From: Helichrysum umbraculigerum
Lineage: Eukaryota > Streptophyta > Magnoliopsida > Asterales > Asteraceae
Direction: 5' to 3'
Assembly (NCBI GenBank): GCA_949592205.1
Contig: CATIUR010000001.1
Span: forward strand, 241,664,250 to 241,728,249
Length of the DNA stretch: 64,000 bases
Shown here: positions 1 through 13,143 of the stretch, piece by piece
Position numbering within the stretch: position 1 is the stretch's first letter
Layout: every line of letters starts with the position of its first letter
Position numbers and translations under genes: made by a program
The notes under the pieces: model-generated
Seen by the model: only the letters and a program-made list of their open reading frames with translations
Database searches by the model: none
Told to the model about the DNA's origin: nothing

Positions 1-174
1 AGCAGAGCCCCTGGCTGGGGTCGAGATGCCAGGTCAGCTCGAAATTTTTTTTATTTCTACTATATTGTTTTAGTGAAAAACGCATCTTAAAACTTGAATT
101 TGGTGTATAATCGAGTGATAAAATTTCAGGTCTCGACACTTAATAAAATCTGTGTTTTCTTGGTTCTGTTTCAT

Positions 175-600
175 GCGACACTTATAGCGACACTTAGGAT
201 TTAGGTGACACTCGGGAAGTGTCGCATAAAATGAAATATTCTGTAATAAGGGCGTCACTTAGAGAAGTGACGTATAAGGGGCGACACTTAAAGAAGCGTC
301 GGGTACAAGTGACGGTATAAGGGTCATGAGTCACTAAGGTTAGTGACGGATAAAATCATGATTCAATTATGGGCGACACTTAGTCAAGTGTCGTGTTCAA
401 GTGACGGGTATTGAATTTGCGTCACTTAGGAAGTGACGCTAAAAGGGGTTTTACGCGGCACTTAGGCAAGTGACGCAAGATTAGGGCTTTTCGCGACACT
501 TAGGCAAGTGACGCAAAATTAGGGCTTTTAGCGACACTCAGTGCGTCACTTAAGTGACGCATTAAGTGACACTACGCTGCACGAGTCTATGCGACACTTA
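175..600. repeat. GCGACACTT / AAGTGTCGC dyad array in LTR C1
   Basis: More than ten degenerate copies of GCGACACTTAGGNAAGTGACGC-type units lie in both orientations and form many possible small hairpins. Units are about 30-60 bp apart and CpG-rich in an AT-rich background. The matching array in the other family C LTR is at about 61641-61911. Confidence 0.8.
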
Positions 601-1420
601 CGTCTGATGGCCGGATTTTGAGTCGAAAACGAGTTTTTCGGCCACCATTTGGTCCAAATCTTTTACCCAACCCATATTTGGACATTTTAATTTTATATAA
701 ACAAAAACCTAGTGAAAATACACAAAATCAAAGAGTTTCGAGATTTGTCGGGAATCTTACAAGTTGACGTCGGAGAATTCCGAAAAGGTAGAAACGTAGA
801 TCGTGAAGCCGTGGTTCTTTTCTTCCAAACGAGTGAAGTGATTAAATGGCGTATGGTGGTAGTATTTGGTGGTGGAAGTGGTGGTGATGTGGTGGTGAAT
901 TTTGAGAGAAAAAGAGAAAGAGAGTGAGAAAGTGAGAAATGAGGGTGGGGAGGTGGTGACCTCACCCTTTTGGCTGATTTTTGGTGGGGTCCACGGATGT
1001 GGGTTTCACCAATTTTCGTTCACTGCATTCGCGCTCCGTGCGGTGTTCGTTTTCCCGGTTATTTAAACGTTAAATAATTATTTTATATGTTTAAATATGC
1101 GTTTTAAAATACGAATAATTATTCAATATTTTTGTTGAAGTATTTAACCAACTACTCTATACTTGAGTTATAAAATTTATAACTTAGCTTTGTTTCGATT
1201 AGTTTGCGCGTTTTAATATTTTAATCGCGTAGTCTTTTTTTGTGCGATACGAATTGTGTACGAAATATTATTAAAATAATATTTTGAATATAATTGCGTT
1301 ATTAAATAACGTTATATTATTTAATAAAATTGTTCACCAACGACCGTATTAAATTGAATCGAATTACATTCGATTTAAATTGCGTACGATTTACTCAAAT
1401 CGCATAATTGTATATATATT

Positions 1421-1426
<6 letters not shown>

Positions 1427-1493
<67 letters not shown>
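1427..1493. repeat. (TA)n microsatellite
   Basis: About 66 bp of uninterrupted TA dinucleotides inside LTR C1. The homologous place in the C2 LTR (near 60858) has only a short TA run, so the tract expanded in this copy. Confidence 0.95.
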
Positions 1494-1497
<4 letters not shown>

Positions 1498-1588
1498 TGA
1501 TACACATATTAGCCTAACACATAACTAAGTACATGTATTACAAAATGATTAGGACCTAATGACGAGCCCTAATTTGGCGGGTGTTACA

Positions 1589-2290
1589 GTCGGCTCCATC
1601 GATTGGAACCGACGGTCAACCCATGCTCCCACCTGAAGTGCTCTTATACAACAATATATATTTAGTGGTAAACGAGGTAAAACTATGATGTACAGCTTAA
1701 ATTTTTTTTTTTTTTTTTTTTTTTGATTCGGCTTTGAGTATATACGTTTTGAAAGTTGGAAGAAGAATAATTGAAGGAAAACATCTCTAAAACAAAAATG
1801 CATGAAAATAAAAAGCATGTCACTGTTAAACCATTAACGAATTAATCAAACATGAGTTAGTATGTCACTGAAAGTACTACGTTCAAACGCCTACTTATTT
1901 GTTAAAGCATAATACCATCAAAATCCATAGGACGGTCTTGTTTTCTAGTTTATTTTACGCACAAATAAATTTGACCCTCCGTAAGTTATTTCAAGATCCG
2001 CCGCTGCATAGTTCAAGTCAATCACTAACGCATATTGTGTTATTCGCGTCACTTTACTTTCATACTCTTTTCAATTTTCTTTTGAACTTTTAGAGACTAA
2101 ATTGTTAATTTTCTTAATATTTCAATTCGTTTTTTTTTTGTTTTTTTTTTTTATTTTTTTTTTAAGTTCGTTATTTTAATTTGATTTTAAAATGTTTGAC
2201 CTTTACTCTCATATGAGACAAAAATGTAAAATAGTAGTTTACGTGGAGGTCAAAAAAGACGAACCTTCCTATATTGTTTATATATTCAAA
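1589..2290. other. Intergenic, no gene seen
   Basis: AT-rich DNA between LTR C1 and the Helitron. It holds poly-T runs (about 1701-1724 and 2131-2162) and short direct repeats of ATGTCACTG. No splice-supported coding block or terminal repeat was found. Confidence 0.5.
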
Positions 2291-4912
2291 CTAGTTTATT
2301 GACCCGTGTATACACGGGTTTGACAAAAAGTAAACATGCACGAATGAAGCTTAGAGAAGCAATTGCATTAACAAATGCTACATTATCACAGCAAGTAGAA
2401 ATAAATACATAAAAATATGTTAACTCCAGACTAACGTCCCCTTGTTAGTAAAAGTGTTAATTTCTTAGAGATTGTAAAAGTGATAATTTCTTAGACATGC
2501 ACCAATAAATTCTTATTAACAATTTAATAAAAGTGATAATTTCCTAGAGAAAACTTAAGAAACACATAGTAAGAATTTATAATCAAAACCAAAGGTTATT
2601 TACATATAACTTTGGGTATTCTCAAAAGGAGTTTAATGAACATCTCTAGTGCGCATACAAATTATAACAACCTAAGCATGAAATTCAAAAACCTATAAAA
2701 TATGTCACTGTTAGTTGATTTTGCTTCAAAATTATATTATGACTCTTCAAAAGTCAAACTGATATGCACATTCAGTTTTAACTTGAGCATGCCTTTCAAT
2801 ATATTCTGCTACACTGACTTCCATGATCTTCAAAGTAGTATCCCAAATAAATTCATTATGATCACCTCCTGGCTCCTGCATTATCACATACAAAATTATC
2901 TTGCAGCATTTAAGCAAAAATAGTTTGACTAATAATAAGTCAAACTGCAATGATTAGTCATTTTTTCAAATGTCCAAAAAAAACTTGATTCCAAATTAAA
3001 CCGTGTGAAGCCTTCACCTGATCAACCTCCTGTAGTCCACACCGATCTTGCACATAAATTAATCAAGTGTACACACCTTTACTATTGCACAAACTTAAAA
3101 CAAAATAAAAATAGAAGTTCATATGACAATCAAGTATACACAATTGAAACCAATATCCAACAATGACCAGTTCTAAACTCATATCACAATTAAACATACA
3201 CCCAACACCCAAAGGACTAACATTCAACCTTGCAGGAAAAGGAAACCTTTTTATAAGAAATATGATAATAAAAATGTAAATAAACGAAAGGAAGGATCCT
3301 AATTAAAAAACATTTAATGTAGTTATGAAACAATTGTAACCAGGATCCTAGCAAAAAGACAATTGTAATATCACATCATACTGCTAGCAAAAAAACATTA
3401 TTTAAAGGAAAACTACTTGAACAACCACCAACGTAGAACACGATCCTAATTGAATAATTAATTCAATGAATAAATAGAATCTAGAAAGCCACTTACTGTG
3501 AAGTCAGACTGTGTGCAATAAACAGTACTAATAGGTACTTCTTTGAACTCATACATTATAGAACAACTTCCTTTAAAAACATAAAGTCATCGACTTGAAA
3601 ATCTGTAAAGAAAAGAAGCATGTTTCCACATATAACTTATAAAAGAACTATGATGATACGTAGATTCACGGGTTCGGGTTACGGGTCTTGATCACCGGGC
3701 TATAGGGCATGATCACCTAACACGTTGACCAGTTTATGCTTGTATCACTCAAGATTGAAAGAGATAGTGTTATTAGAATGAATAAGGGACGAAAGGATAT
3801 TGTTGTTTCGGGTGGCGATTCCCTATTGGTAACTCGGATTACATGTAATGTAATCGGTTTTACGCCACTATCTCCATAACTGGAGCCGAGCAACTCTCTC
3901 GTAGAAAATAGAGATCAGTTATAATGTTTCTAACATAATTTGTAAGATTTAACACCATATATGTCCAGAAATCAGTAAAAGTAACATGATACTTTCAAAG
4001 AACAAAAACTAATGTCTTTCAAAAACCAATAATATTTCAATATAGTTTTACGAAAACAAAAACTAATAAGCCTTCTTGTTTATACCCAATCAATTGAATC
4101 AAAATCAACAAACCAATAAAATTGGACCTTTAATAGTCTTTTTTTTTTCTCTTGGCCATTTCATCAAACAGTTTGTGTGCTCTTCATCAGAAAATAAAAC
4201 AACTTGTAGAGATTATAACATAAAAAAAAAACAAAAAATGATATAGAAAGATGAAAAGGTGCATATAACCATATATAAACGAACAAAGACAGTTGAGTCC
4301 ATAACTTCAACCAAATGTGTCGTTTAAAAAGTCGCTACTGAAAAACATAGAAGCATTAGCAGAAAAATTGAGATAGATCAACACAATGAGAAATGCATAC
4401 CTGATATGAATTCCTTGAGAATTAGAGGAAGTGGATCGGTTTTTTTAGATCCGTCGGTTGCAATTCGAGTTTGACAAAAGCTTTTAGGCTGCAGCGGTGG
4501 TTTCAGTAGCGAGGGTGATGGTGGTGGACACTTTCATCGGAGTAGTTGCGGATAGTTTCAACAGCTGAGGTAAATTTAAGATGTATGTGTTTTGTGTAGA
4601 TTTTCTTTGTTTATGTTGGAGGGATTCATGTCTAATTTGAATTCTTGAGTACAACAACACCAATAAAAGCGTGCAATGAGATTTTCAAGATAAACAATTC
4701 AATTAAACATGCGCACAATAATCAAAGCCATCTCCATACTCTGTGTCTAGGAACTCTCACAAAATTTAAATCAAATTAATATTGAAATTAGTAAAAGAAA
4801 TTCAAAAAAAGAGAAAATTTATTTTATCCATGTCATCAAAATAACTGCTTTAGATTGGGCCAAATCAGCACCATGACATCAGCGCTAACTCCCTTTTATT
4901 ATATAGTATAGA
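2291..4912 (-). mobile_element. Non-autonomous Helitron
   Basis: Read on the minus strand, the element begins at 4912 with TCTATACTATATAATAAAAG, the classic plant Helitron 5' terminus (TC...). It ends at 2291 with a perfect 18-nt palindrome ACCCGTGTATACACGGGT (2302-2319), then a short spacer and CTAG. The base before the 5' end is A and the base after the 3' end is T, as expected for insertion between A and T without target duplication. Length is 2622 bp. No Rep/helicase motif is visible, so it would need an autonomous partner. A 67-codon minus-strand ORF around 2747-2950 was not recognised and may be captured sequence. Confidence 0.85.
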
Positions 4913-5737
4913 TATATTCAATCAATGGATTGATAGGATGAGTGGGGTTCATCCGTTCATGGCACGTCACATTAAACGTATGAAATGTACGCAAAAATCT
5001 GGACATTCAATTAAGTGCAAATTCACAAACTCATCTTCATCAAACAACTTTCATCAAAAACCCTAAAACCCTAACTCGCTACATTTTTTGTGCCTCCAAT
5101 TTGTGTATTCGATCAATCAATTGTGTATTCTTTTAATTGATTCGCTTCAATTTTTGTGTATCCCATCAATCAATTGTGTATTCCATCAATCAATTGTGTA
5201 TATGTTCAATTTGTGAAAATATATGTGTTTATTATGTATCAAAATCATTTAACGAGATGTTGAGCGTAATACAAATGCATTTGCAGTATTTTGTGATAAT
5301 ATATTTGTTTATTATGTATCAAAAACATTTAAAGAGATAATGATATATGCGTTTATTGTGTATCAAAAGTATTTGATGAGATGTTGAGCGTGATACGGAT
5401 ACATTTGTATACATTTGTAGTATTTTGTGAAAAAAATATGTGTCTATTGTGTATCAAAAAAATATGTGTTTATTGTGTATCAAAAACATTTTAGAAGGAA
5501 GAAGTGAAGAAGGACACGTGGAAGTTTCTTATGGCTGCGTACACTTGCATAGTGAAAAGCTTATGCGTATTTGAAACCGGATCTGGATTGATATCTTGTA
5601 AGACTTTTTTTTATTTTATTTTTTATGGGTTTTGATAATAATAGCCGAGTAATTAGGTAAAGCTTCCATATAAATAATCAATAAAGATCTAACCTTCCTT
5701 TTTAATAAGTAATCACAAACTCACATTTTATTTGTAA
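4913..5737. repeat. Intergenic with degenerate tandem repeats
   Basis: No gene is seen. Between about 5215 and 5490 a degenerate unit resembling ATATGTGTTTATTGTGTATCAAAA recurs five or six times, partly with the linker TTTGATGAGATGTTGAGCGTGATAC. Upstream, ATCAATCAATTGTGTATTC is repeated near 5110-5205. The short ORF at 5137-5340 is repeat sequence. Confidence 0.6.
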
Positions 5738-5765
5738 CTAGATCATAACCCGCAAAATTTGCGGG
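5738..5765 (-). mobile_element. Orphan Helitron 3' terminus
   Basis: On the minus strand a 17-nt hairpin CCCGCAAATTTTGCGGG (5749-5765) is followed by TTATGAT and CTAG, then T. This is the 3' end of a second Helitron. No matching 5' TC...TATAATAAAAG end on the same strand was found up to 10470, so the element is either long (perhaps holding the exon blocks at 7109-9878) or truncated. Confidence 0.6.
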
Positions 5766-7108
5766 CTAGATCATTAATTTACGACAAATGTAATTAACTT
5801 ATTTAAAACTTTGTTGGATCACACTCTAAGTACATATTTTTCTATATGAAGTTGCAAACATGCTAAATAGTTAAGTAGATATGATTGTACATCGGTATGA
5901 ATTTTGATATACTCTGTTTGATAGTAAATAGTGATAGTAAATAGTTGTTACTATAGATTAATTGTACATATATAAATGAATTCTTTTATGTTATAATGTT
6001 CGTTATGAAAGACCTGTATTGTCATTAATTAGGTAACAATAAACTAAAAATTGCTACTACGTTATGCTATATACTATAAATATATACACCAAATTGTGTG
6101 ATAACAAAAAGCATTTGTACACTTGTATAAAGATTTAAAGTTTACCTAGCTTCAAAAATTATGTTAAGTTTGATAATAATTTTACAGTTGACATTTTTAC
6201 AAATTATTTATATAGACACCGACTAAAAAGTTAGTTGTTCATTTAATTGATATAAGTATTAATAAAATGATTTACATAGTGTAAAAAGTACATATTCCGG
6301 ATCCAAACTTTAGTGAGCGATTAATGACATAGACACGTAACAGCAAACTTATTGCATAATAACCAAGAATTAAAGACCCTAGAACGACCGCTAACACCTC
6401 TTGGCCCTTATTCCATTCCCTGCAAGACATCCAAATTTAATTTGATGATTTTAATTCTAGCTAAAATCTAAGCATACAAATTTCGTTTTCACATCTAAAT
6501 GGACAGTAGGTGACATTGATTCATTAGAACAAAAAATATTTATTTCTATGATCCCATATGCAGTATAACCGAGACAAAACAACAAAGAAAAAATATCACA
6601 ATTTAACAATAGGAATGAAAGGAAGGTAAAAATGGAGTTGTTAAACATCAATATATGACGTGAAAGCTTCCAAAAGAATATATTTTTGAGAAAGCGCTCT
6701 CAGATGAAGCCTAAAACTAATCACTTTAGGTATCTGAATTAACTTATGCCGTGATTCACATTGGGTTCTTGCTATCATCTTTGTTTACCATTAGGGGTTA
6801 TCCGCAACGCAATATTATGCTTGAGAATGATAACAACATGCTAAAATCAACAAAAATTAAAAAATACGTTAAACAAACTAAAACCAACATAAAATATGAT
6901 TACAACCACTGGATTAATATCGAATCAGATAGACATATCCGTAAAAAAAAAAAATTGACATCATTTGGAATATCTTTACACTCATAATTGAAAAACGTGG
7001 TTAGGCTAAATATATATTTTTGTACACATTATATGAATCATGGTAATGTTCAAGCTTGAGTTACATGTAAAATATAGCAAGTAGAGATGTCAAACAGAGG
7101 GATTTTAC
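5766..7108. other. AT-rich stretch, no gene seen
   Basis: AT-rich DNA without a coding block supported by splice signals. The ORFs at 6457-6651 and 6751-6987 have no recognisable protein features. If the Helitron end at 5738 belongs to a large element, this is its 3' non-coding part. Confidence 0.4.
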
Positions 7109-7180
7109 CTTAAACCATTGTAGCTCCCCTTGCATTTGAAGTGCCAGAAGTGGAACAAAATTGAACCTATGCAATGGTGC
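7109..7180 (-). pseudogene. Isolated exon-like block, unrecognised
   Basis: On the minus strand an acceptor (TTAG at 7181) opens a block that reads, in one frame, a peptide containing HRFNFVPLLALQMQGELQWF. It closes with the donor AAG|GTAAAA at 7109. Its phase does not fit the block ending at 8321, so an exon is missing between them or the gene is decayed. The hydrophobic, non-repetitive composition suggests genuine coding origin; the family was not recognised. Confidence 0.35.
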
Positions 7181-8320
7181 TAACTTATCAGCCATATGTC
7201 GTATGTTATTATTGTATATATTATCATATTTGGTATCCATTTTTGTCCAAAGTAACTCATGTGATCACTTTCTCATGACAATTCAATATAATCACTTTCT
7301 GCAATGAAAATTGATATACTCTGCCTATACTATTGAATGTTTATGTTATAAATAAAAAATGATAAAGAAGCATTGTTAAATACTTAAATGTTTTACTACA
7401 ACAAACATAAAGATAAAAAAATAGATCTCAGAAAAATTTCAAAGAAAAATAGAAACTAAGCCGATGTAATGTTTACCTTTTTTAGACATGCCCTATCCGT
7501 GTATACAAAACTCCATAGAGAAATCAATATAACTCCTATATAGTTCCCTAAAAGTGCCATGGAGGCTCAACATATCATTAGTAAACAACTAAATTAAATA
7601 AATAAAAATATAGATCGAATGATGGGGAAGGATTTTATTAGATGTAAACCGGGCATGTCAATAATGAGCATCTTAATATTATAAGAGGGCAGTTTATATT
7701 TGAATTACTGAACAATACTTAAAAGATAAAAGCCATTAAAAAGAAATAACTGTCCTCAATGAACACTTGTCTTGAACGAAGTCAATGTGCACTACAATTT
7801 CCATTCTACATGTATGTGATGTATACAGTGATAAGCAATTAAGCATGTCTAGCGAATGCAATTCTAGAATGCACAAATCAGGAGCAGCTCATGAACAAAC
7901 CTTTAACGCAGTCTGACCCACTTGACGCATTGACCCATTCCCAAAAAGTATATAAGAAAATAATAATATTCATTGAATTCAACTTACATTTGATTAGATA
8001 TCATAATTAGATTGTATACATTAAACCTAATAACTGATGAATAAGTTCATAAGAAAACATCAAATTGCTTACTTCTCCAACGCAGTCTGAACCATTTGAC
8101 CCATTATGTTGTAAGCTAATTATTTTAAACACCCATTTTTTTTTAAGATAAAACATGACGTTAATCGACTCATTTATAAGTTAACTGGTCAAAATAGCTA
8201 CATCACAATTACATTTTAAATAGGATGCACATTAAGTGTCAAAGTAAGAAAATTGTGTTTCGTTCCCTTTCTCTTATTTTTTAATCCCCATGCAATATAC
8301 TTCTTTAAATAAACTCTCAC

Positions 8321-9210
8321 CAAAATGCACCACATTCTTGGGTTCCTCGTAATAAATCTGAGTATCTTTTTTCCGCGGGCACTGATTGCAGTAGCATAAG
8401 CCACGGGATTACAACCAAAGCACATGGAAACGCTGCAACAGCGATCCCAATACCTGCAAGCTACAACCCTATCTAATTTAAAAAATGAAGGTTCACTAAT
8501 CGAACTTACATATAAAGTAAAATTAGGATGAGAGTGACCATATTCCCCTTGAATAGGGTGTGCCTTTAGAGGCCAGCCCGACCCGCCCACTTTTACCTGT
8601 AATCAAACCTGCCTGACTTGTACATATATAGCCACATGCAGTCCCCAAGACATCGTTATTGTTGGGATCAATTACATGTATTTTAGAACTCGTGATTTCA
8701 ACCTTACGTAGTTTTTTACAGCCTGAAATCATGAGGAAAAAAAATATAATTGTGGGTCAGCTGTAACCCAAACAATCGGTACCTTCTAAACGGCATATGT
8801 CAAGATATACACACATTCAATATTATTATGAATAAAATGAAGATTGTCAAAGCCAGTAGAGGTGGTAATTTCAACCCATTTAGTTTTAGTCAAGTTGATT
8901 CAGATTATGTACTATCTCCAAGGGGTCAAATAACAATAGCTTTATGAATGGGTCAAATGTGAGGAAAGTCGCCTAAAGTGTATTTTGAATCACAAGAAAA
9001 CCACAAACAATATACAAAATAAGAAATTAAAAGGCAAATTTTATAAAAATAGAACCACTTACAATCAACGCAACTTAATTGTGGATTAAATTTAACTGGA
9101 ACGTCTGTAAACGTAAGGGTCTTGTTCAATGCCCTTCTAAAAATGGTCACCAACGATGCCTCTTTAAGAACATGCTTTTGCGTAGACAAACCCGCACAAC
9201 AACGTTGATC
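8321..9210 (-). CDS. Partial multi-exon gene, unrecognised, with one membrane segment
   Basis: Three exon-like blocks on the minus strand join in phase: 9063-9210 (donor GATT|GTAAGT), 8597-8722 (acceptor TTTCAG, donor ACAG|GTAAAA) and 8321-8453 (acceptor TTGCAG, donor TTTTG|GTGAGA). Both junctions are phase 1, which supports real splicing. The joined peptide is about 135 residues. Block 1 includes KEASLVTIFRRALNKTLTF, block 2 KVEITSSKIHVIDPNNNDVL, and block 3 starts with a hydrophobic stretch GIGIAVAAFPCALVVIPWLM that looks like a transmembrane helix, followed by a charged tail. I do not recognise the family. Further blocks lie upstream (9539-9658, 9779-9878) and perhaps at 27743-27931, beyond the 16-kb LTR array. 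It may be a living gene, a decaying gene or a Helitron-captured fragment. Confidence 0.5.
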
Positions 9211-9538
9211 CTATATAGAGCTAAAAGAATCACTTTACTTCTTACTTATACAGTTCATCATTAAAAGAGAATTTCTATATAATACTCACTTGATTGAAGA
9301 AGATGGCAAGGTGTGCTAGTTTCAATGTAGAGTTTATGGATGTTTATTGACCTCGTGTTTCAGTCCATACTAAAAAAATGGCAAGTTTCAACACAAACTC
9401 AGTTTAAGCAGTTACCCAGCTAACCGAGTCTACTCTTAAAAGATAGTTCTATTGTAGATATCAGCGGTGGAAAAAAGCAATCATTAAATTGTCAGAATTT
9501 TAACATGTAATCAAGGGTAAACAAAGTCGGAATCTCAC

Positions 9539-9878
9539 CAAAGTCTTCTACATATAAAAGAGATATCTCTAAGAAAGACGGAGTTCCATCTATATCTCCT
9601 GATGCAATTAAGATCGGTCGACCATGTACAGTTGACTTTTTTGGCAATTGATCATTTTCTGTCAAATACAAAGAAGAAAATAAAAAATAAGAAATTAAAA
9701 ATAGTTATGTTCGTGTAAACATGGGTGTTAGTTATCTCATATTAGCGAAATCTGAAAACCAAATAAAGAGATCTTTACATTGTTCCGGACAATCATTAAC
9801 AGCATATGCCTTGTCGTGTTTTGACAATCCATTTTGATATGCACTTGGTGCATTTGATAGAGCTGCTTCCAATGCATC
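9539..9878 (-). pseudogene. Two upstream exon-like blocks of the same gene
   Basis: Block 9779-9878 (100 nt; acceptor GTAAG, donor CAAT|GTAAAG) reads DALEAALSNAPSAYQNGL and onward. Block 9539-9658 (120 nt; acceptor TTTGACAG, donor TTTG|GTGAG) reads through HGRPILIASGDIDGTPSFLE. Each is open over its full length in one frame with good splice sites. Joined directly they give a TAA at the junction (last base T plus AA), and the 9539 donor phase does not fit the acceptor at 9210. So either exons are missing or the gene is broken. Family not recognised. Confidence 0.4.
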
Positions 9879-10477
9879 CTTACACAGTTACACTCAAATA
9901 AATCCTCTGATTATTTTAGCCTGAAAGAAAATATATCCATTTAGGTAAGAGAAGAACATGCAATAATTTTCCCCATAGCTGCTAATTTTCCCCATCTTCT
10001 ATTTATTTCAGCTACGGTTCATCTTTTATAAGTAAAGAGGCATGCAATAATTTTTACTTTATTTTTTAAAAAGGCAAGTAATGGGATTATAGACCCAAGC
10101 CTTTACAATAAAACCCATTACAGTAAAACCCATTCAGATTGGACTAAATAACAAATTTAAAGATTGAAGTTCATGGCTATATAGCAGTTTAGCAGACGAC
10201 AAACAGAACCCCTTCAAATCGGACTGAATAGCTTTAAACCTTATTATAAACATTATTTAGGAAAAAAGCACAATTACAAACTTACAATAATAATACAAAT
10301 GAAAGTAGCTTTACACAATTAGGGAGCTGTGATTATATGGTTCAAAAACAGAATATATAATATAAAAAACGATCTAAATTAGGGATTAGTGTTATAAAAT
10401 TAAATGGCCTCAAGAATTCAACTTCTTAGGGTGATGAAATAGAAGATAATGGTGCTTAAGTCTTCTATAAGTTAAAT

Positions 10478-12524
10478 TATAACACCCCTCATTTATAATC
10501 ATTTAAATATAGTAAACCGGAAGCGTAAGTCCAAATAGATAGTCATAATTTACTTCATTGTATCAACATATAAAATTCAACCTTTTCAAAACTATAATTT
10601 CTTCAACCGAGGTGTTATTTAAAAACATGATGAAACATTATTTTATACGAATCAACTATCAGAGTAGAGCCTCGTAGTCAAACATTCCTTCTAGTCCAAC
10701 TTCTTGCCCACCCAAATTATATGCAAAACCTGCAAGAAGGGATAATGTAGGGGATTAGCATAACGCTAAGTGAGCAGATAACTAATCAACAGCCTAACTT
10801 AGCTCAACAACTTTGTGTACAACACTTAACACTAAACAAGCAAGTACACAATACAACTCATCAACTAATCAACAACACCATAATGAGGATCGGCGGCTCT
10901 GGGGATAACCATAAACCCGGGAGGATCCCCAAGAACACTTATCCAACCTATCCGTATGGTCATACGGACGAGACCGATAGCTAGTGATTATCTGCAACTA
11001 ACACAGGAGGTGTGTTAAACTTTGGATAACCAACTAGCCCAACCAACAGTTCAACAACTCGTTGCCTCATTAACAACTGATGCCCGAAGGCCAATTAATT
11101 CAAGTGATCACGTAATCAACAAGTCACATATTCAACTAGTCAACATATCAACAGTATTATTACTATCAACATAATCATCAATGCAAATAATAAAGTAATA
11201 ACACGTTACTTGTTGTAACCAAACTTGTTACAACCAAGTTACGCTGAGGATTAGAGATCCACTCACCGAATACCTCAGCCATCCACTCAGTAGTCTAATA
11301 TCACTGAGCCTTCTGCACATCTGACAATACAATAGAATAATACAAGTTAGTTACTTGTCTCATATATATACAACATCATTCTAATAGATTAACAACAAAC
11401 CCGATTTACTCAATTCATATGAATTAACATAATTACCACAATTCTCATTATTCAATTCATATTATAAATAACTATTTCAACATCATTAGTTTATCATCAC
11501 TAGCAAGTTATGATTATAGAATCTCATTAATCCACTTCCATCATCACTAATCAACATGGTTAAACCACAACTAAGGTTATTAACCTCCTACCTCAACAAT
11601 TCATCAAAATCTAAACCTTAGGTTTAATGAACACTTAATCAACTAAGTTGCAACTTTACCCATCAATGCTCTATTAAGGGTTCTAATTAGTAAATAATAT
11701 TAATTTCATCATATAACTAATCAAACTTATCAAATTCATCATAATCATTATAACCCTTATGAACACTTAACTAATTTCTTCAATTCTAAGTTATAACTTA
11801 TATTATAATCATGAATTAAGTACTAACTATCAACTATATCATCATTACAAGCTCCAATTCCATATCAATCATCTTGATTCAATCACATACTCAAAAACCC
11901 ATTTTCTAGGGTTTATAGAAATCAAGGAATTATCAATTACAACATGTTTATAATGAAGATAGATGATTAATACATGTTATTGAAGCTTAACTAACCTTAA
12001 TTTACACGTTTGAAACCCTAATTTCGGATTTTGATCAACAACCCACAAAACCCCAAATTTAGGTTTATGAAAAAGCAAGAACACATAATTATACCTTGTT
12101 TATATGAAGATGAAAGCATGAATCCAAGATAAGAAGCTTCAATTTATTGTTAGAGAGTGATTTCATCAATTGATTTAGGGTTTCTAATGTTTTTGTAAGT
12201 ACGTACGTATGTGTGTATATAGATATATGGTGGAAACAATAAACCGACTCAAATATGGAGTGTACCATATAATTGGTTAATTTTCATTCCCCGTGCCTAT
12301 CATTGCCTGGAACTTAAGAACCATTTACGGGGAAACATCATTTTATTTTACCGTCAACTAAATAAAATTAAAACAATTAATAATTTATTAGTCACAATAC
12401 ATTATTCGACTCTTTTACCCATTTATTTTCAAATAAATCACCGAAACTATTTTCTGACACATTAAATAAGGATTCACAGTCAGAAAATATTAAATACTAC
12501 TAGACCCGAAGACTGGGTGTTACA
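10478..12524 (-). repeat. LTR A1 (left, 3' LTR)
   Basis: 2047 bp. Diagnostic bases against the other two copies: G at 10614, A at 10925, T at 10960, C at 11500, T at 11960, C at 12095, T at 12130, A at 12510. On the minus strand it contains AAACCCTA-rich leader sequence and a CAAG|GTATAA splice-donor-like site near 12094. Confidence 0.92.
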
Positions 12525-12540
12525 AATCTCTCTCCCTTAA
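12525..12540 (-). promoter_or_regulatory. Polypurine tract of family A (copy 1)
   Basis: On the minus strand AAGGGAGAGAGATT directly precedes the TGTAACACCC start of the LTR, the expected plus-strand primer position. The second copy is at 20274-20289. Confidence 0.75.
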
Positions 12541-13112
12541 AGAGATTTCGTCCTCGAAATCTGATCACACTCAATCAACCTAGTGAAATAGAATCACACA
12601 TTGCATTTCACTAATATTATACTTTTCATACAACTTATACATCACATGAACACAAAAATGTATCTATATATCAACATATACTTATATAGGTATATATTAT
12701 TTCATCAACCAACACACTACCAGTGTGTATTTCAACTGAATTCATATAAACACATGAGTTGTGCTTTGTACTCTAGTTAATTTGCTAACACAAGATGCAT
12801 TATTCATCAAACTATAGCATCTTCAACTATATAATCACAATTACACACATCAAACGTTATTCCCATGAGCAACTTACAATTACCTATACACGTTTTCAAT
12901 TCTTTCCACATTCACATATCCAAATGTAAATGTTTCTATCCTTTCCCCCTACACAAATACTATGCGTATATCCTGTCTCTAATATGTTAATCGATCTCTT
13001 ACATGACCATTCACACTTAGTCATGTAAATAATTAAAACACATAATTACTGTTTACAACTGTAACACATATCCAGGTGAACATTTCAACTTTACAACTAT
13101 AATAACCACACT

Positions 13113-13143
<31 letters not shown>

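Larger units (their letters stand above)
1..1588 (-). mobile_element. Truncated LTR, family C (C1)
   Basis: The block ends at 1588 in ...GGGTGTTACA, so on the minus strand it begins TGTAACACCC, a typical plant Gypsy LTR start. Much of it is a diverged reverse-complement match to the solo LTR at 60762-63063: the segments near 640-700, 760-860, 1020-1110, 1320-1400 and 1500-1580 correspond to that LTR in reverse order. Shared parts include the CT-rich leader and the GCGACACTT-type dyad repeats. The other end lies outside the window, so solo LTR and complete element cannot be told apart. The orientation is inferred from the better preserved C2 copy, which has a TATA-like box followed by a CT-rich leader on the plus strand. 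ORFs here are low-complexity and not genes. Confidence 0.75.

Noticed and set aside
693..965. ORFs on both strands in LTR C1
   Set aside because: Low-complexity Ser/Pro- or Lys/Glu-rich readings of the CT-rich LTR leader.
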